Assembly: GCA_964388665.1 (NCBI GenBank)
Contig: CAYMBJ010000036.1
Coordinates: forward strand, 1 to 39,643
Length of the DNA stretch: 39,643 bases
Direction: 5' to 3'
Origin: CALCCV01 sp964388665
Lineage (GTDB): Bacteria > Bdellovibrionota > Bdellovibrionia > Bdellovibrionales > Bdellovibrionaceae
Notes under the pieces: model-generated
Database searches by the model: none
What the model saw: only the letters and a program-made list of their open reading frames with translations
Told to the model about the DNA's origin: nothing
Position numbers and translations under genes: made by a program
Part shown: positions 7,779-15,335 of the stretch, one piece after another
Layout: the number at the start of each line of letters is the position of its first letter
Numbering within the stretch: the first letter of the stretch is position 1

Positions 7779-8762
7779 ATGAACACGGACACGCAGGCCA
7801 CAATCAAAAATTCCGCTGAGCTTCGCAAAGTTCCAGAACTGAGTCTCCGCAGCTATCAAATGGGATCTGCGGCAGATCGAACCGAGTTTGCCAATAGTCT
7901 CTATGAAGGTTTAGTCGAATATGGCTTCGTGATTCTCAAAGAGCATGCCCTCGAGCCACAGGTTTTGCAGCAGGCCTATCAGCTGTTGGGCGAATTGTTT
8001 GCTCTGCCAAGCGAAACGAAAACTCAATACATTTCTCCCTTGGGTGGCGGCCAGCGCGGCTACACCGCATTTGGCTCAGAACATGCCAAAGATTCCCCAG
8101 TTATGGATTTGAAAGAATTTTGGCATGTGGGTCGAGAAACCTTTCCTGGTCATGAAATGGCCGAGATTTATCCACCTAACATTTGGCCCAGTCAGATTCC
8201 TGGGTTTCAGCCACTTTTTTTGGAAATCTTTCAAAAGCTCGAGCAGGCAGGAGTGGTGATGTTGGAGGCTTTGACTCAGCCTCTAGGCTTAGAAAAGGAC
8301 TTTTTTCATAAAATGGTTTTCAATGGCAACTCCATCTTGAGATTGCTCCACTATCCACCCATTCCAGAGGGCGTTGATCCACGCTGTTTGCGAGCTGCTG
8401 CCCACGAAGACATCAATTTGATCACTCTGTTGCCAGCCGCCACCACTTCGGGCCTCCAGCTCAAAGATCGTGATGGTCAGTGGTTAGATGTGGGTGGCGA
8501 TCCTGGGGATCTGATTGTGGATTCTGGAGACATGCTGTCGCGTTTGACCAACGAAGTGATCCCATCCACGACGCATCGAGTAATCAACCCACAGGATGGC
8601 AGCAACGGTAGCCGCTACTCCATGCCTTTCTTTATGCACCCTCGTTCTGAAGTGTCTTTGAAGTGCTTAAAGTCCTGTGAAAATGGTGGTGCAAAATTTC
8701 CTGAAATCACGGCGGGAGCTTTTTTAATGCAAAGACTAAAGGAGATTGGTTTAATCAAATGA
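7779..8762 (+). CDS. Isopenicillin N synthase-like 2-oxoglutarate/Fe(II) oxygenase
   Basis: 327 residues of the isopenicillin-N-synthase family of non-haem iron oxygenases. The DIOX_N-like half begins with the usual VPELSLRSY segment. The catalytic half has iron ligands H209-x-D211 (AAHEDINLITLL) and H266 (TTHRV), and the R279-x-S281 pair (RYS) that binds the 2-oxoglutarate carboxylate. All key residues are present, so the enzyme should be active. The substrate cannot be read from sequence; the family covers oxidation of peptides, small metabolites and plant-like compounds. GGGAG lies 6 nt before the ATG. It is followed after 4 nt by an unknown membrane-anchored protein, and lies 1 kb upstream of the aminoaromatic-type operon on the same strand. 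A link to that operon is possible but unproven. Confidence 0.85.
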   Translation: MNTDTQATIKNSAELRKVPELSLRSYQMGSAADRTEFANSLYEGLVEYGFVILKEHALEPQVLQQAYQLLGELFALPSETKTQYISPLGGGQRGYTAFGSEHAKDSPVMDLKEFWHVGRETFPGHEMAEIYPPNIWPSQIPGFQPLFLEIFQKLEQAGVVMLEALTQPLGLEKDFFHKMVFNGNSILRLLHYPPIPEGVDPRCLRAAAHEDINLITLLPAATTSGLQLKDRDGQWLDVGGDPGDLIVDSGDMLSRLTNEVIPSTTHRVINPQDGSNGSRYSMPFFMHPRSEVSLKCLKSCENGGAKFPEITAGAFLMQRLKEIGLIK

Positions 8763-8766
8763 GAAA

Positions 8767-9594
8767 ATGAATTCTCTATTTAGAAAACTTGGCATCATAT
8801 TGCTTTTCATTGCGCTTGGATTGGGTTTGAAAGCTCTGCTTTCTCCTCCTGAACACTCCGCCCGCGATTCTTTTAATCAAGAAAAATATAATGGAGACTT
8901 GTCCTCTGACTCCGATGGCGAAATGGACGGTGACAGTACAGATGCGGCAACCGCGGACAAGGGTGCCGGCGAAGCGAATCTCCAAGACAGAGAAGGCCAG
9001 CAGAACGCGGCTGTTACAGAGGCTCTTGAGGCCAAGCTAAAGCCTTCTGCCGAAGACAACGAAAAGTCACAAAAAGAGAGATTTCAGTGGGCCTTGGCAG
9101 AAATGAGCAAATGCATTGGCGTACAAACCGTTGTCGATGACAAACTCGAGCCCAGTCTGTCTGATCTTGAATCGACCCTGTTGACTCAGTGGGGCGGTTA
9201 CGCAGCCAACTCAGAAGACTGGGCGGGCTTTGAACAGGAAATGCCCGATGGCAGTCGCCGCCGCCTGAAAATCGAAACAGACTATGACTTTGGCTATCCA
9301 CCGATCAAAAAGCTCAAAGTCTACTCGCAGCGAGGCGATAATCCAGAAATTGCGATTGATATCCCAAAAGAGCACGCAGAATCGCCCACAGATGGAATTT
9401 TGGATTCTTACAAAGCAGAAGGAAAAATCATTTCGCAAGATCTAGGTGGGCGCGCGTATTTTAAAGATGGGCAAGAGGTGACCTACGTCACAAAAAATGG
9501 CAAATTCAGCCAATTGGAAATTGAAACGGCATCTAAATCCTTTCGCTGCTCGCAGATGCAGACCAAGGATATGGCGTGCGCTTGCACCGAATAG
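8767..9594 (+). CDS. Membrane-anchored or secreted protein of unknown function
   Basis: 275 residues, no family recognised. A single hydrophobic segment (about residues 7-25) acts as a signal anchor or uncleaved signal. An acidic, low-complexity stretch (about 35-100, rich in Asp, Glu, Ser and Ala) follows, and then a folded-looking C-terminal domain ending in a cysteine-rich tail (FRCSQMQTKDMACACTE). It begins 4 nt after the oxygenase stop with a poor ribosome-binding site, suggesting coupling to that gene. Its stop codon forms the first bases of the 126-bp inverted-repeat element that follows. Confidence 0.75.
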   Translation: MNSLFRKLGIILLFIALGLGLKALLSPPEHSARDSFNQEKYNGDLSSDSDGEMDGDSTDAATADKGAGEANLQDREGQQNAAVTEALEAKLKPSAEDNEKSQKERFQWALAEMSKCIGVQTVVDDKLEPSLSDLESTLLTQWGGYAANSEDWAGFEQEMPDGSRRRLKIETDYDFGYPPIKKLKVYSQRGDNPEIAIDIPKEHAESPTDGILDSYKAEGKIISQDLGGRAYFKDGQEVTYVTKNGKFSQLEIETASKSFRCSQMQTKDMACACTE

Positions 9595-9719
9595 TACCAA
9601 TTTCGATTCAAGTTTATACCATCGTTGGCTGCGACCCTCGGTGCCTGCGACGTGCGAGGAGCACGCCTCGGCACCTCAGGCCTTGCCGCCTCGGTCTAAA
9701 CTTGACTTGAAATTGGTAC
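9594..9719. repeat. 126-bp element with 27-bp near-perfect terminal inverted repeats (MITE-like)
   Basis: Positions 9594-9620 and 9693-9719 are inverted repeats matching at 24 of 27 positions, with outermost ends GTACCAATTTC. The 72-nt core is GC-rich and contains a nested hairpin, CGTGC/GCACG, at 9651-9665. The left end overlaps the TAG stop of the preceding gene. No target-site duplication is evident. The shape suggests a non-autonomous mobile element or a REP-like or terminator-like structured repeat. No second complete copy exists in this window. Confidence 0.55.
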
Positions 9720-9804
9720 GAGGCACGCGGCTTGCACGGCAGCGAGCCCAAAAATTGCGACTGAGGTTGACGGAAAATGATTCCGGCGGGTAATACTTCT
9801 GTAT

Positions 9805-10662
9805 ATGCAAAAACAAAATGCCTCCACCGCAAACCCCGCTTCTAAAACAAATCACCAGGCACCGAACGATTCTGCAGATTTGTCGGAAATGATTTCCCTA
9901 AAAGGAAAAAGAGCCTTAGTGTGCGGCGCCTCACAAGGGATTGGCCGTGCCATTGCTGAGCTTTTTATTGAGGCTGGCGCCGACCTGATTTTGGTGGCTC
10001 GCAATGCCGCCCGTCTGGCAGAGCTTCAAGAGAGTTGGGGCAAAGACCGCTGTGACATTTTGCCAGTGGATCTGGAGAATCTTGCTAAGCTTCAGGAGGG
10101 ACTTGTGCCCCTCATCAAAAATCGCGGAGTGGACATACTGATCAATAACTCGGGCGGCCCCAAAGGCGGGGAGCTCATGAGTGCGGATCTTTTGGAGTTT
10201 GAGAGGGCCTTTGCACAGCACATATTGGCGGCGCAGACTCTTGCCACGCTCTTGACCCCGCACATGAAATCGCAGCACTTTGGGCGCATCGTTAACGTGA
10301 TCTCCACGTCGGTGCGGGCGCCGATTGCCAATCTGGGAGTCAGCAACACCATCCGCGGTGCCATGGCCAGCTGGTCAAAGACTCTGGCCAATGAACTCGG
10401 GCCCTACAATATCACTGTGAATAATATTTTGCCGGGCTATACGGCCACCGAGCGTCTCGACAATCTGGCCACTGCGAACGCCGCCAAAAATCATCGAGAT
10501 GCTGAGGCTGTCAAAGAGGATTGGCGAGCCGTGACGCCACTGCGGAGATTTGCGGAGCCTCGCGAGACTGCCTGCGCAGCTTTGTTTTTGGTTTCAGCTA
10601 TGGGTGGATTTGTTTCGGGAGTGAGCTTGCCAGTTGATGGAGGAAGGTTGCCGGTTTTATGA
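9805..10662 (+). CDS. Atypical short-chain dehydrogenase/reductase with altered catalytic motif
   Basis: 285 residues with the SDR Rossmann fold: GASQGIG at 41-47 (NAD(P)H binding), NNSGG at 114-118, and the TVNNILPGYTATERL segment at 204-218. The catalytic YxxxK that should align near 180-184 reads SNTIR, so Tyr becomes Ser and Lys becomes Arg. This SN-xx-R pattern occurs in a subgroup of bacterial proteins usually annotated as oxidoreductases of unknown substrate. Either proton transfer uses another residue or the protein is not a standard reductase. An N-terminal extension of about 28 residues precedes the fold, and a start at ATG 9889 is possible; neither start has a strong Shine-Dalgarno. 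It is the first of seven overlapping genes, and its stop overlaps the next start as ATGA. Confidence 0.85.
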   Translation: MQKQNASTANPASKTNHQAPNDSADLSEMISLKGKRALVCGASQGIGRAIAELFIEAGADLILVARNAARLAELQESWGKDRCDILPVDLENLAKLQEGLVPLIKNRGVDILINNSGGPKGGELMSADLLEFERAFAQHILAAQTLATLLTPHMKSQHFGRIVNVISTSVRAPIANLGVSNTIRGAMASWSKTLANELGPYNITVNNILPGYTATERLDNLATANAAKNHRDAEAVKEDWRAVTPLRRFAEPRETACAALFLVSAMGGFVSGVSLPVDGGRLPVL

Positions 10663-11942
10663 AGTTCGATATTTTTCTTTCAATTTGTCAGACCGAAGTG
10701 GATGGGTACACCCCGACAGAAAGAGTCATGTTTGAAAACTTTTTTGACCAGGTCAGATGGGCAGACTCTTTAGGATACGAAACTGCATGGGTTGCTGAAA
10801 CGCATCTCTCGTGCCAGACACAAAAGAAAAATGCGGATGCGGTGATTCCGCATTTTCGTGGTGAAATTGGACTTAACACTGACATTTTGCAACTGGCCCA
10901 TCTGGTGATGGCACAGACAAAAAGAATAAATGTCGGCAGTGCGATTCGTAACATACTCTGCAATGGCGGACCTATGGCCCATGCTGAGGCCGTGCGGACC
11001 TTTTTGACCTTGCATGCTCTGCAGCCGTGCTCGGATCGTATTTTGGAGCTGGGATTTGCAGCGGGACGATTTCCATTTTCCAATGTGGCCTATGGAATTC
11101 GCGCACGAAATCAATTTGAGGCAGAGGTTTGGAATGAGCTCAAGGGCAAAGTTTTTCACCAGGCCACCGAGATCTTCTTGAGGTTTTTAAAAGGCGAGCG
11201 ATTTTCTTCAAAGTCCGTGTCACCGCTCACAGTTTCGTCGCCACTGGCAAAGCAGTGGTCGAACCAAGATAGACCAGCAACGGTTCTTGATGTTTCAGGC
11301 GAAAATGTCACACTCAAGAGTTTTTTTGAATTTGACGAGGTGGGAGTCATTCCCTTTGAGGCCCCGCTGGATAAATTGCGGTTGACCATCGGTAGTCATG
11401 ATCCGCTGACCCAGGTCATGGCCAATGAGTATTTGCCGACGGGTGTTTTTAATCTGTCCATCACTCCGCCTCCTGTGATCGAAGCCACTCATGAACGCAT
11501 GCGCACAGCCTATCACACCAGTGGCGGTCCCTGGAGGCGCCACTATATGCCGCGAACAGTGCTGCTGTTTTTAGACAAAGACTCTCGGCGTGCTAAGGAC
11601 GCTGCAGAGAAAGCTTGGCGCAACTATTGGGTAGCCATGGAAAAAACTTTGGATCCTCGCAAAGTCGAAACGGCGGTCAACAATGCGATTGCCGGCAACA
11701 GTGCTGAGGTGGCGGCGGCCATTCAAGAGAAGTATCACCCAGAGGATCGCCTCATGCTTTGGTTTGATTTTAATAATCATGACAATGCGGCCGTAATAAA
11801 ATCCATGCAGCTATTTATGGAAGAGGTGGCGCCCCAATTGCCGCTCAGCCAAGGAGCGGCTCCTCAGGCGTCGCTCAGCCAACGCGCGACGCCTCAAGCG
11901 GCACCCACTCAAGGAGCGACGGATGTCAGAAACGCAAAGTGA
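10659..11942 (+). CDS. LLM-class (bacterial luciferase-like) flavin-dependent monooxygenase
   Basis: 427 residues of the luciferase-like TIM-barrel family, which uses FMNH2 or F420 and O2 to oxidise small organic substrates. The N-terminal strand (MKFDIFLSI), the ADSLGYETAWVAETHL segment (about 35-50) and the INVGSAIRN strand (about 90-98) are typical. In family members this domain hydroxylates or opens rings of aromatic and heteroaromatic compounds; the substrate here is unknown. The last 35 residues are a low-complexity tail encoded by three 30-bp tandem repeats. The tail overlaps the aldehyde dehydrogenase start by 20 nt. The start overlaps the SDR stop by 4 nt. The position suggests an initial oxygenation step before ring cleavage by the LigB pair. 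Confidence 0.85.
   Translation: MKFDIFLSICQTEVDGYTPTERVMFENFFDQVRWADSLGYETAWVAETHLSCQTQKKNADAVIPHFRGEIGLNTDILQLAHLVMAQTKRINVGSAIRNILCNGGPMAHAEAVRTFLTLHALQPCSDRILELGFAAGRFPFSNVAYGIRARNQFEAEVWNELKGKVFHQATEIFLRFLKGERFSSKSVSPLTVSSPLAKQWSNQDRPATVLDVSGENVTLKSFFEFDEVGVIPFEAPLDKLRLTIGSHDPLTQVMANEYLPTGVFNLSITPPPVIEATHERMRTAYHTSGGPWRRHYMPRTVLLFLDKDSRRAKDAAEKAWRNYWVAMEKTLDPRKVETAVNNAIAGNSAEVAAAIQEKYHPEDRLMLWFDFNNHDNAAVIKSMQLFMEEVAPQLPLSQGAAPQASLSQRATPQAAPTQGATDVRNAK
11832..11921 (+). repeat. Three 30-bp tandem repeats carrying Shine-Dalgarno-like cores
   Basis: Units at 11832-11861, 11862-11891 and 11892-11921 each encode a ten-residue block of the form PQ-x4-Q-x-A-x at the C-terminus of the flavin monooxygenase. 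Units 1 and 3 contain CAAGGAGCG; in unit 3 this is the ribosome-binding site of the aldehyde dehydrogenase gene starting at 11923. The repeat therefore seems to have grown by duplication of the intergenic translation-start region. Confidence 0.7.
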
Positions 11943-13386
11943 ATTGGAAATTTTAAATTACATTGATGGCGAATTTGTCGCGACTCAAGACCGAAGCTGG
12001 CTGGACAATCATTGCCCGGCCACAGGCGAAAAGTACGCGAAAATTGCTCGTTCAAAGACGGATGATGTGCAGCGAGCTGTGGCGGCCGCCGAACGTGCCT
12101 TTGTAGGATGGAGTCAAACGGCTCCACAAGAGCGAGCTCAGTGGCTTTACCGCATAGCTGATGCCATTGACAAGAATCTGCAGACATTGGCCGAGGCCGA
12201 GAGTCGTGACCAAGGAAAGCCCGTGTGGTTGGCCAGGCAGATGGACGTTCCGCGAGCGGCGCTCAACTTTCGATTTTTTGCTTCTGAGATCACTCAGGTA
12301 GTTTCAGAAAGCTCGCTCATTCATCAAACGGCTGTGAATTACGTGATTCGACGACCCGTAGGCGTGGCCGGGCTGATCTCGCCTTGGAATTTGCCTCTAT
12401 ATTTGCTGACTTGGAAAATGGCGCCTGCGCTTGCAGCTGGAAACACAGTGGTGTGCAAACCCTCTGAGTTGACACCAATGACGGCCTTTTTGTTGAGTAA
12501 AATTTTGGTCGACATTCAATTTCCCAAGGGAGTGGTGAATGTCGTTCATGGTTTGGGCGCCGAAGCGGGAGAGGCTCTGGTGCAGCATCCACGGGTGCCT
12601 TTGATTTCGTTCACCGGCGGCACGGCCACCGGAAAAAACTTAGCGCGAGGTGCTGCCACTCATATTAAAAAACTCAGTCTTGAGTTGGGCGGGAAAAATG
12701 CCAACATTGTTTTTTCTGACGCTCATCTTGAGAAGGCAGTGGAAGGTAGCTTGCGCTCTAGCTTTTTAAACCAGGGTGAAATCTGTTTGTGTGGATCGCG
12801 TCTTCTTGTGCAGAGAGCTGGTTCTGAAAAATTTATAGAAAGTTTTGTGGCCAAAACAAAAAAATTGCGCGTGGGCGATCCAAGAGATGAAAAGAACTTT
12901 CTTGGTCCCTTGGCCAGCCACGAGCATTTGCAAAAGGTCCGCTCCTTTATTCAACTGGCAAAAACAGACAAGCTATCATTTTTGGCTGGAGACGAGGCCT
13001 TAGACCTTTCACCGGAGTTGGCCTCAGGGTACTATCTTAGGCCCACCATCATAGACAACGTACCACCGACTTCACGGCTCTTTCAGGAAGAGATTTTTGG
13101 CCCAGTGGTGACAATCACTTACTTTGATACGGTGGCCGAAGCCATCGATCTGACCAACCAAAGTTCCTATGGTTTGAGTGCGAGTCTGTGGACACAGAAT
13201 CTGGGCATGGCGCACACAGTTGCACAGAGTCTTCATGTGGGCACGGTGTGGGTCAATACCTGGATGTTGCGGGATCTGCGCATGCCGTTTGGTGGACAAA
13301 AGCAGTCTGGAATTGGCAGCGAAGGCGGACGGCACTCCTATGAGTTTTTCACGGAGCCGACCACCATTTGTGTGAGCTTAACATGA
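11923..13386 (+). CDS. Aldehyde dehydrogenase, 2-aminomuconate-semialdehyde dehydrogenase type (AmnC-like)
   Basis: 487 residues of the NAD-dependent ALDH superfamily. Asn156 (ISPWNLPLY), the general base Glu254 (LELGGKNANIVF) and the nucleophile Cys288 in NQGEICLCGSR are all present. GEICLCGSR is the version of this motif usual in 2-aminomuconic-6-semialdehyde and 2-hydroxymuconic semialdehyde dehydrogenases. Those enzymes oxidise the ring-cleavage aldehyde to the dicarboxylate. Placement directly before a LigB pair and a RidA-type deaminase supports the aminomuconate assignment. The ATG has AAGGAG 6 nt upstream, inside the repeated tail of the preceding gene. 12 nt separate it from the catalytic dioxygenase subunit. 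Confidence 0.88.
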   Translation: MSETQSELEILNYIDGEFVATQDRSWLDNHCPATGEKYAKIARSKTDDVQRAVAAAERAFVGWSQTAPQERAQWLYRIADAIDKNLQTLAEAESRDQGKPVWLARQMDVPRAALNFRFFASEITQVVSESSLIHQTAVNYVIRRPVGVAGLISPWNLPLYLLTWKMAPALAAGNTVVCKPSELTPMTAFLLSKILVDIQFPKGVVNVVHGLGAEAGEALVQHPRVPLISFTGGTATGKNLARGAATHIKKLSLELGGKNANIVFSDAHLEKAVEGSLRSSFLNQGEICLCGSRLLVQRAGSEKFIESFVAKTKKLRVGDPRDEKNFLGPLASHEHLQKVRSFIQLAKTDKLSFLAGDEALDLSPELASGYYLRPTIIDNVPPTSRLFQEEIFGPVVTITYFDTVAEAIDLTNQSSYGLSASLWTQNLGMAHTVAQSLHVGTVWVNTWMLRDLRMPFGGQKQSGIGSEGGRHSYEFFTEPTTICVSLT

Positions 13387-13398
13387 GAGGAAAAACAC

Positions 13399-14361
13399 AT
13401 GACTCAAGATAAAAAAACTCCCCAACCAAGCAAGGCTAAGCGAGCCGGTGCGGGAGAGATCGTATTGGGAGCCATAGCTCCCCACCCTCCTCACCTCGTC
13501 TATGCAGAAAACCCACCGCAAAATGAACCGCGTGCGGAGTGCGGCTGGGAAACTTTGCGCTGGGCCTATGATGGACTGCGCGATTCAATTGAAAAGCACA
13601 AGCCGGAGGTTTTGGTCGTGATGTCGCCACACTGGCGCACCTATGTGGGCACGCACATTTTGGGCCTGCCACATTTCAAGGGATTGTCTGTGGATCCGAT
13701 CTTTCCAAATTTATTTCGTTATCAGTACGATATGAAAGTCGATGTGGATTTGGCCCGGCAGCTTTGCGAAAACATGACAGAAAAGAATCTGGCAGCAAAG
13801 CTCATGACCAATCCAGATTTTCGCGTCGACTATGGAACAATTGTTTCTTGTCACATGTGTCGCCCGCAGTGGGACATTCCGGTTGTGGCCATGTCGAGCA
13901 ATGCCGTCAGCGCTTATTTCAATTTTGATGTGATGCAATCCCATATGAAGGCTTTGGGGCAAGTGACTCGCGAAACTGTTTTGGCCTCCGGAAAGCGCGT
14001 GGCACTGATTGCTAGCCACTCCCTTTCGCATCGGCACTTCACTTCAGAATCGCCTCTGCCAGAGGATATGAGTCGCGAGCACATCTACCATCATGGCCAG
14101 TATCTTTGGGATATGAAAATGCTCGAGCTTATGCGCGCCGGAAAGAGCCAAGAGATTTTGGACATTCTGCCAGATTTTACTGAGCAGGCGACTGCCGAAA
14201 CCGACTCTGGCGCCTTGACCTGGCTTTTGCACAGCATGGGTATACCAAAAATCAAGGCCAAGGTTCACGGCTATGGCACTGTGATTGGCACTGGCAATGC
14301 CGTGGTGGAGTGGCCCTTGAGCGCGAGTGCTTCTGCTAAGGGAGGTGAAGCGTGTCTGTAG
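13399..14361 (+). CDS. LigB-type extradiol ring-cleavage dioxygenase, catalytic subunit (AmnB-like)
   Basis: 320 residues of the class III (LigB) extradiol dioxygenase family. The three Fe(II) ligands are visible: His29 (APHPPH), His78 (MSPHW) and Glu267 (TAETDSGAL). Their spacing (49 and 189 residues) equals that known for His13, His62 and Glu251 of the catalytic beta subunit of 2-aminophenol 1,6-dioxygenase. The SHSLSHRHF segment near 206-214 supplies the expected active-site His. The enzyme should open an aromatic ring beside an OH/NH2 or OH/OH pair. AGAGG lies upstream of the ATG. The last ten nucleotides overlap the start of the paralogous non-catalytic subunit, as expected for a heteromer. 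Confidence 0.87.
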   Translation: MTQDKKTPQPSKAKRAGAGEIVLGAIAPHPPHLVYAENPPQNEPRAECGWETLRWAYDGLRDSIEKHKPEVLVVMSPHWRTYVGTHILGLPHFKGLSVDPIFPNLFRYQYDMKVDVDLARQLCENMTEKNLAAKLMTNPDFRVDYGTIVSCHMCRPQWDIPVVAMSSNAVSAYFNFDVMQSHMKALGQVTRETVLASGKRVALIASHSLSHRHFTSESPLPEDMSREHIYHHGQYLWDMKMLELMRAGKSQEILDILPDFTEQATAETDSGALTWLLHSMGIPKIKAKVHGYGTVIGTGNAVVEWPLSASASAKGGEACL

Positions 14362-15335
14362 TAGCAGGTTATGTATTGCCAGGATTGCCTCAGCCCCTGC
14401 TCACGCCCAATGCTCATTCGGGATATGCAGAGCTGCGCGGCGCCTTTGATCGCGTGCGCGAAAAGATCGAAGCCTCAGATGCCGATCTCATAATTATGTA
14501 TTCGACGATGTGGCCCTCGGTGATTGGGCATCAAATTCAGGCACTGCCCGAGCCTGAATGGGTGCATGTGGATGAAGAGTTTCATGACTTGGGATCCATT
14601 CCGTACAAATTCAGGATCGACAGTGAATTTGCCAAGGAGTACTGCAAAATTGCCTTAGAAAAAGGTTTGCATGCGCGCACTGTCGCCTATAAGGGATTTC
14701 CTATCGACACCGGTTCGGTGGTGGCGCTCAAACTTATCAATCCAACCAATCGCATTCCTGCGGTGATTGTTTCGAGCAACATCTATGCAGATCGCGCCGA
14801 AACGGTGGTGCTGGGTCGGGCCGCACGCGAAGCCGTCGAAAAGACAGGGCGCAAGGCCGCCGTGGTGATCATTTCCACTCTGTCTAATCGCTTGCACAGT
14901 GAGTTCATTGAGCCAAAGGAAGACAAGATTCACTCTCTCAAAGACGAAGAGTGGAATCAAAAGGTTCTGGAGTTTTTATCTCAAGGCCGTTTGGAAGACG
15001 TTTCGCAACTCTCACGGCAGGTGCACCGCGAAGCGCGCGTGAAAAAGGTCGGTAACTTTAAACCCTTCTGGTGGTTGTCCAGTGTCATGGGCACACACAA
15101 TCGCTACAGTGGTGAGGTGCTTGCCTATGCGCCTGTGTATGGCACAGGTTCGGCGGTGATCGAATTGATTCCTGCGCCGGTGGCCGCGCGTGATTTGGAA
15201 TTTGACGAAGACAGTCCAGATTTTTATGTGGGTGAGCGCAATGTTTTGGCCCCAAGTGCCGAAGCCCGCGCGGATTTCAGTTCGCAGTCGCATGGAGTCG
15301 CAGAGGGTGGTTCGTTTTCTGGGGAGGACGTTTGA
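14352..15335 (+). CDS. LigB-type dioxygenase, non-catalytic subunit (AmnA-like)
   Basis: 327 residues, a divergent paralogue of the preceding gene with the same LigB-fold landmarks (MYSTMWPSVIGHQI, the WLSSVMGTHNRYSG region, and VYGTGSAVIEL near the end). All three iron ligands are lost: APHPPH aligns with LPGLPQ, SPHW with STMW, and the AE pair with KV. This matches the alpha subunit of 2-aminophenol 1,6-dioxygenase, which is a degenerate copy needed for the alpha2-beta2 enzyme. About 45 C-terminal residues extend beyond the fold and look disordered. Start GTG 14352 has GGAGG upstream and overlaps the catalytic gene by 10 nt. Function is inferred from pairing. Confidence 0.82.
   Translation: MSVVAGYVLPGLPQPLLTPNAHSGYAELRGAFDRVREKIEASDADLIIMYSTMWPSVIGHQIQALPEPEWVHVDEEFHDLGSIPYKFRIDSEFAKEYCKIALEKGLHARTVAYKGFPIDTGSVVALKLINPTNRIPAVIVSSNIYADRAETVVLGRAAREAVEKTGRKAAVVIISTLSNRLHSEFIEPKEDKIHSLKDEEWNQKVLEFLSQGRLEDVSQLSRQVHREARVKKVGNFKPFWWLSSVMGTHNRYSGEVLAYAPVYGTGSAVIELIPAPVAARDLEFDEDSPDFYVGERNVLAPSAEARADFSSQSHGVAEGGSFSGEDV

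Noticed and set aside
9767..9796. Promoter-like pair TTGACG / TAATAC before the SDR gene
   Set aside because: The -35 is good but the -10 matches only about half the consensus with 18-nt spacing, and transcription would start almost at the ATG. Not strong enough to list.
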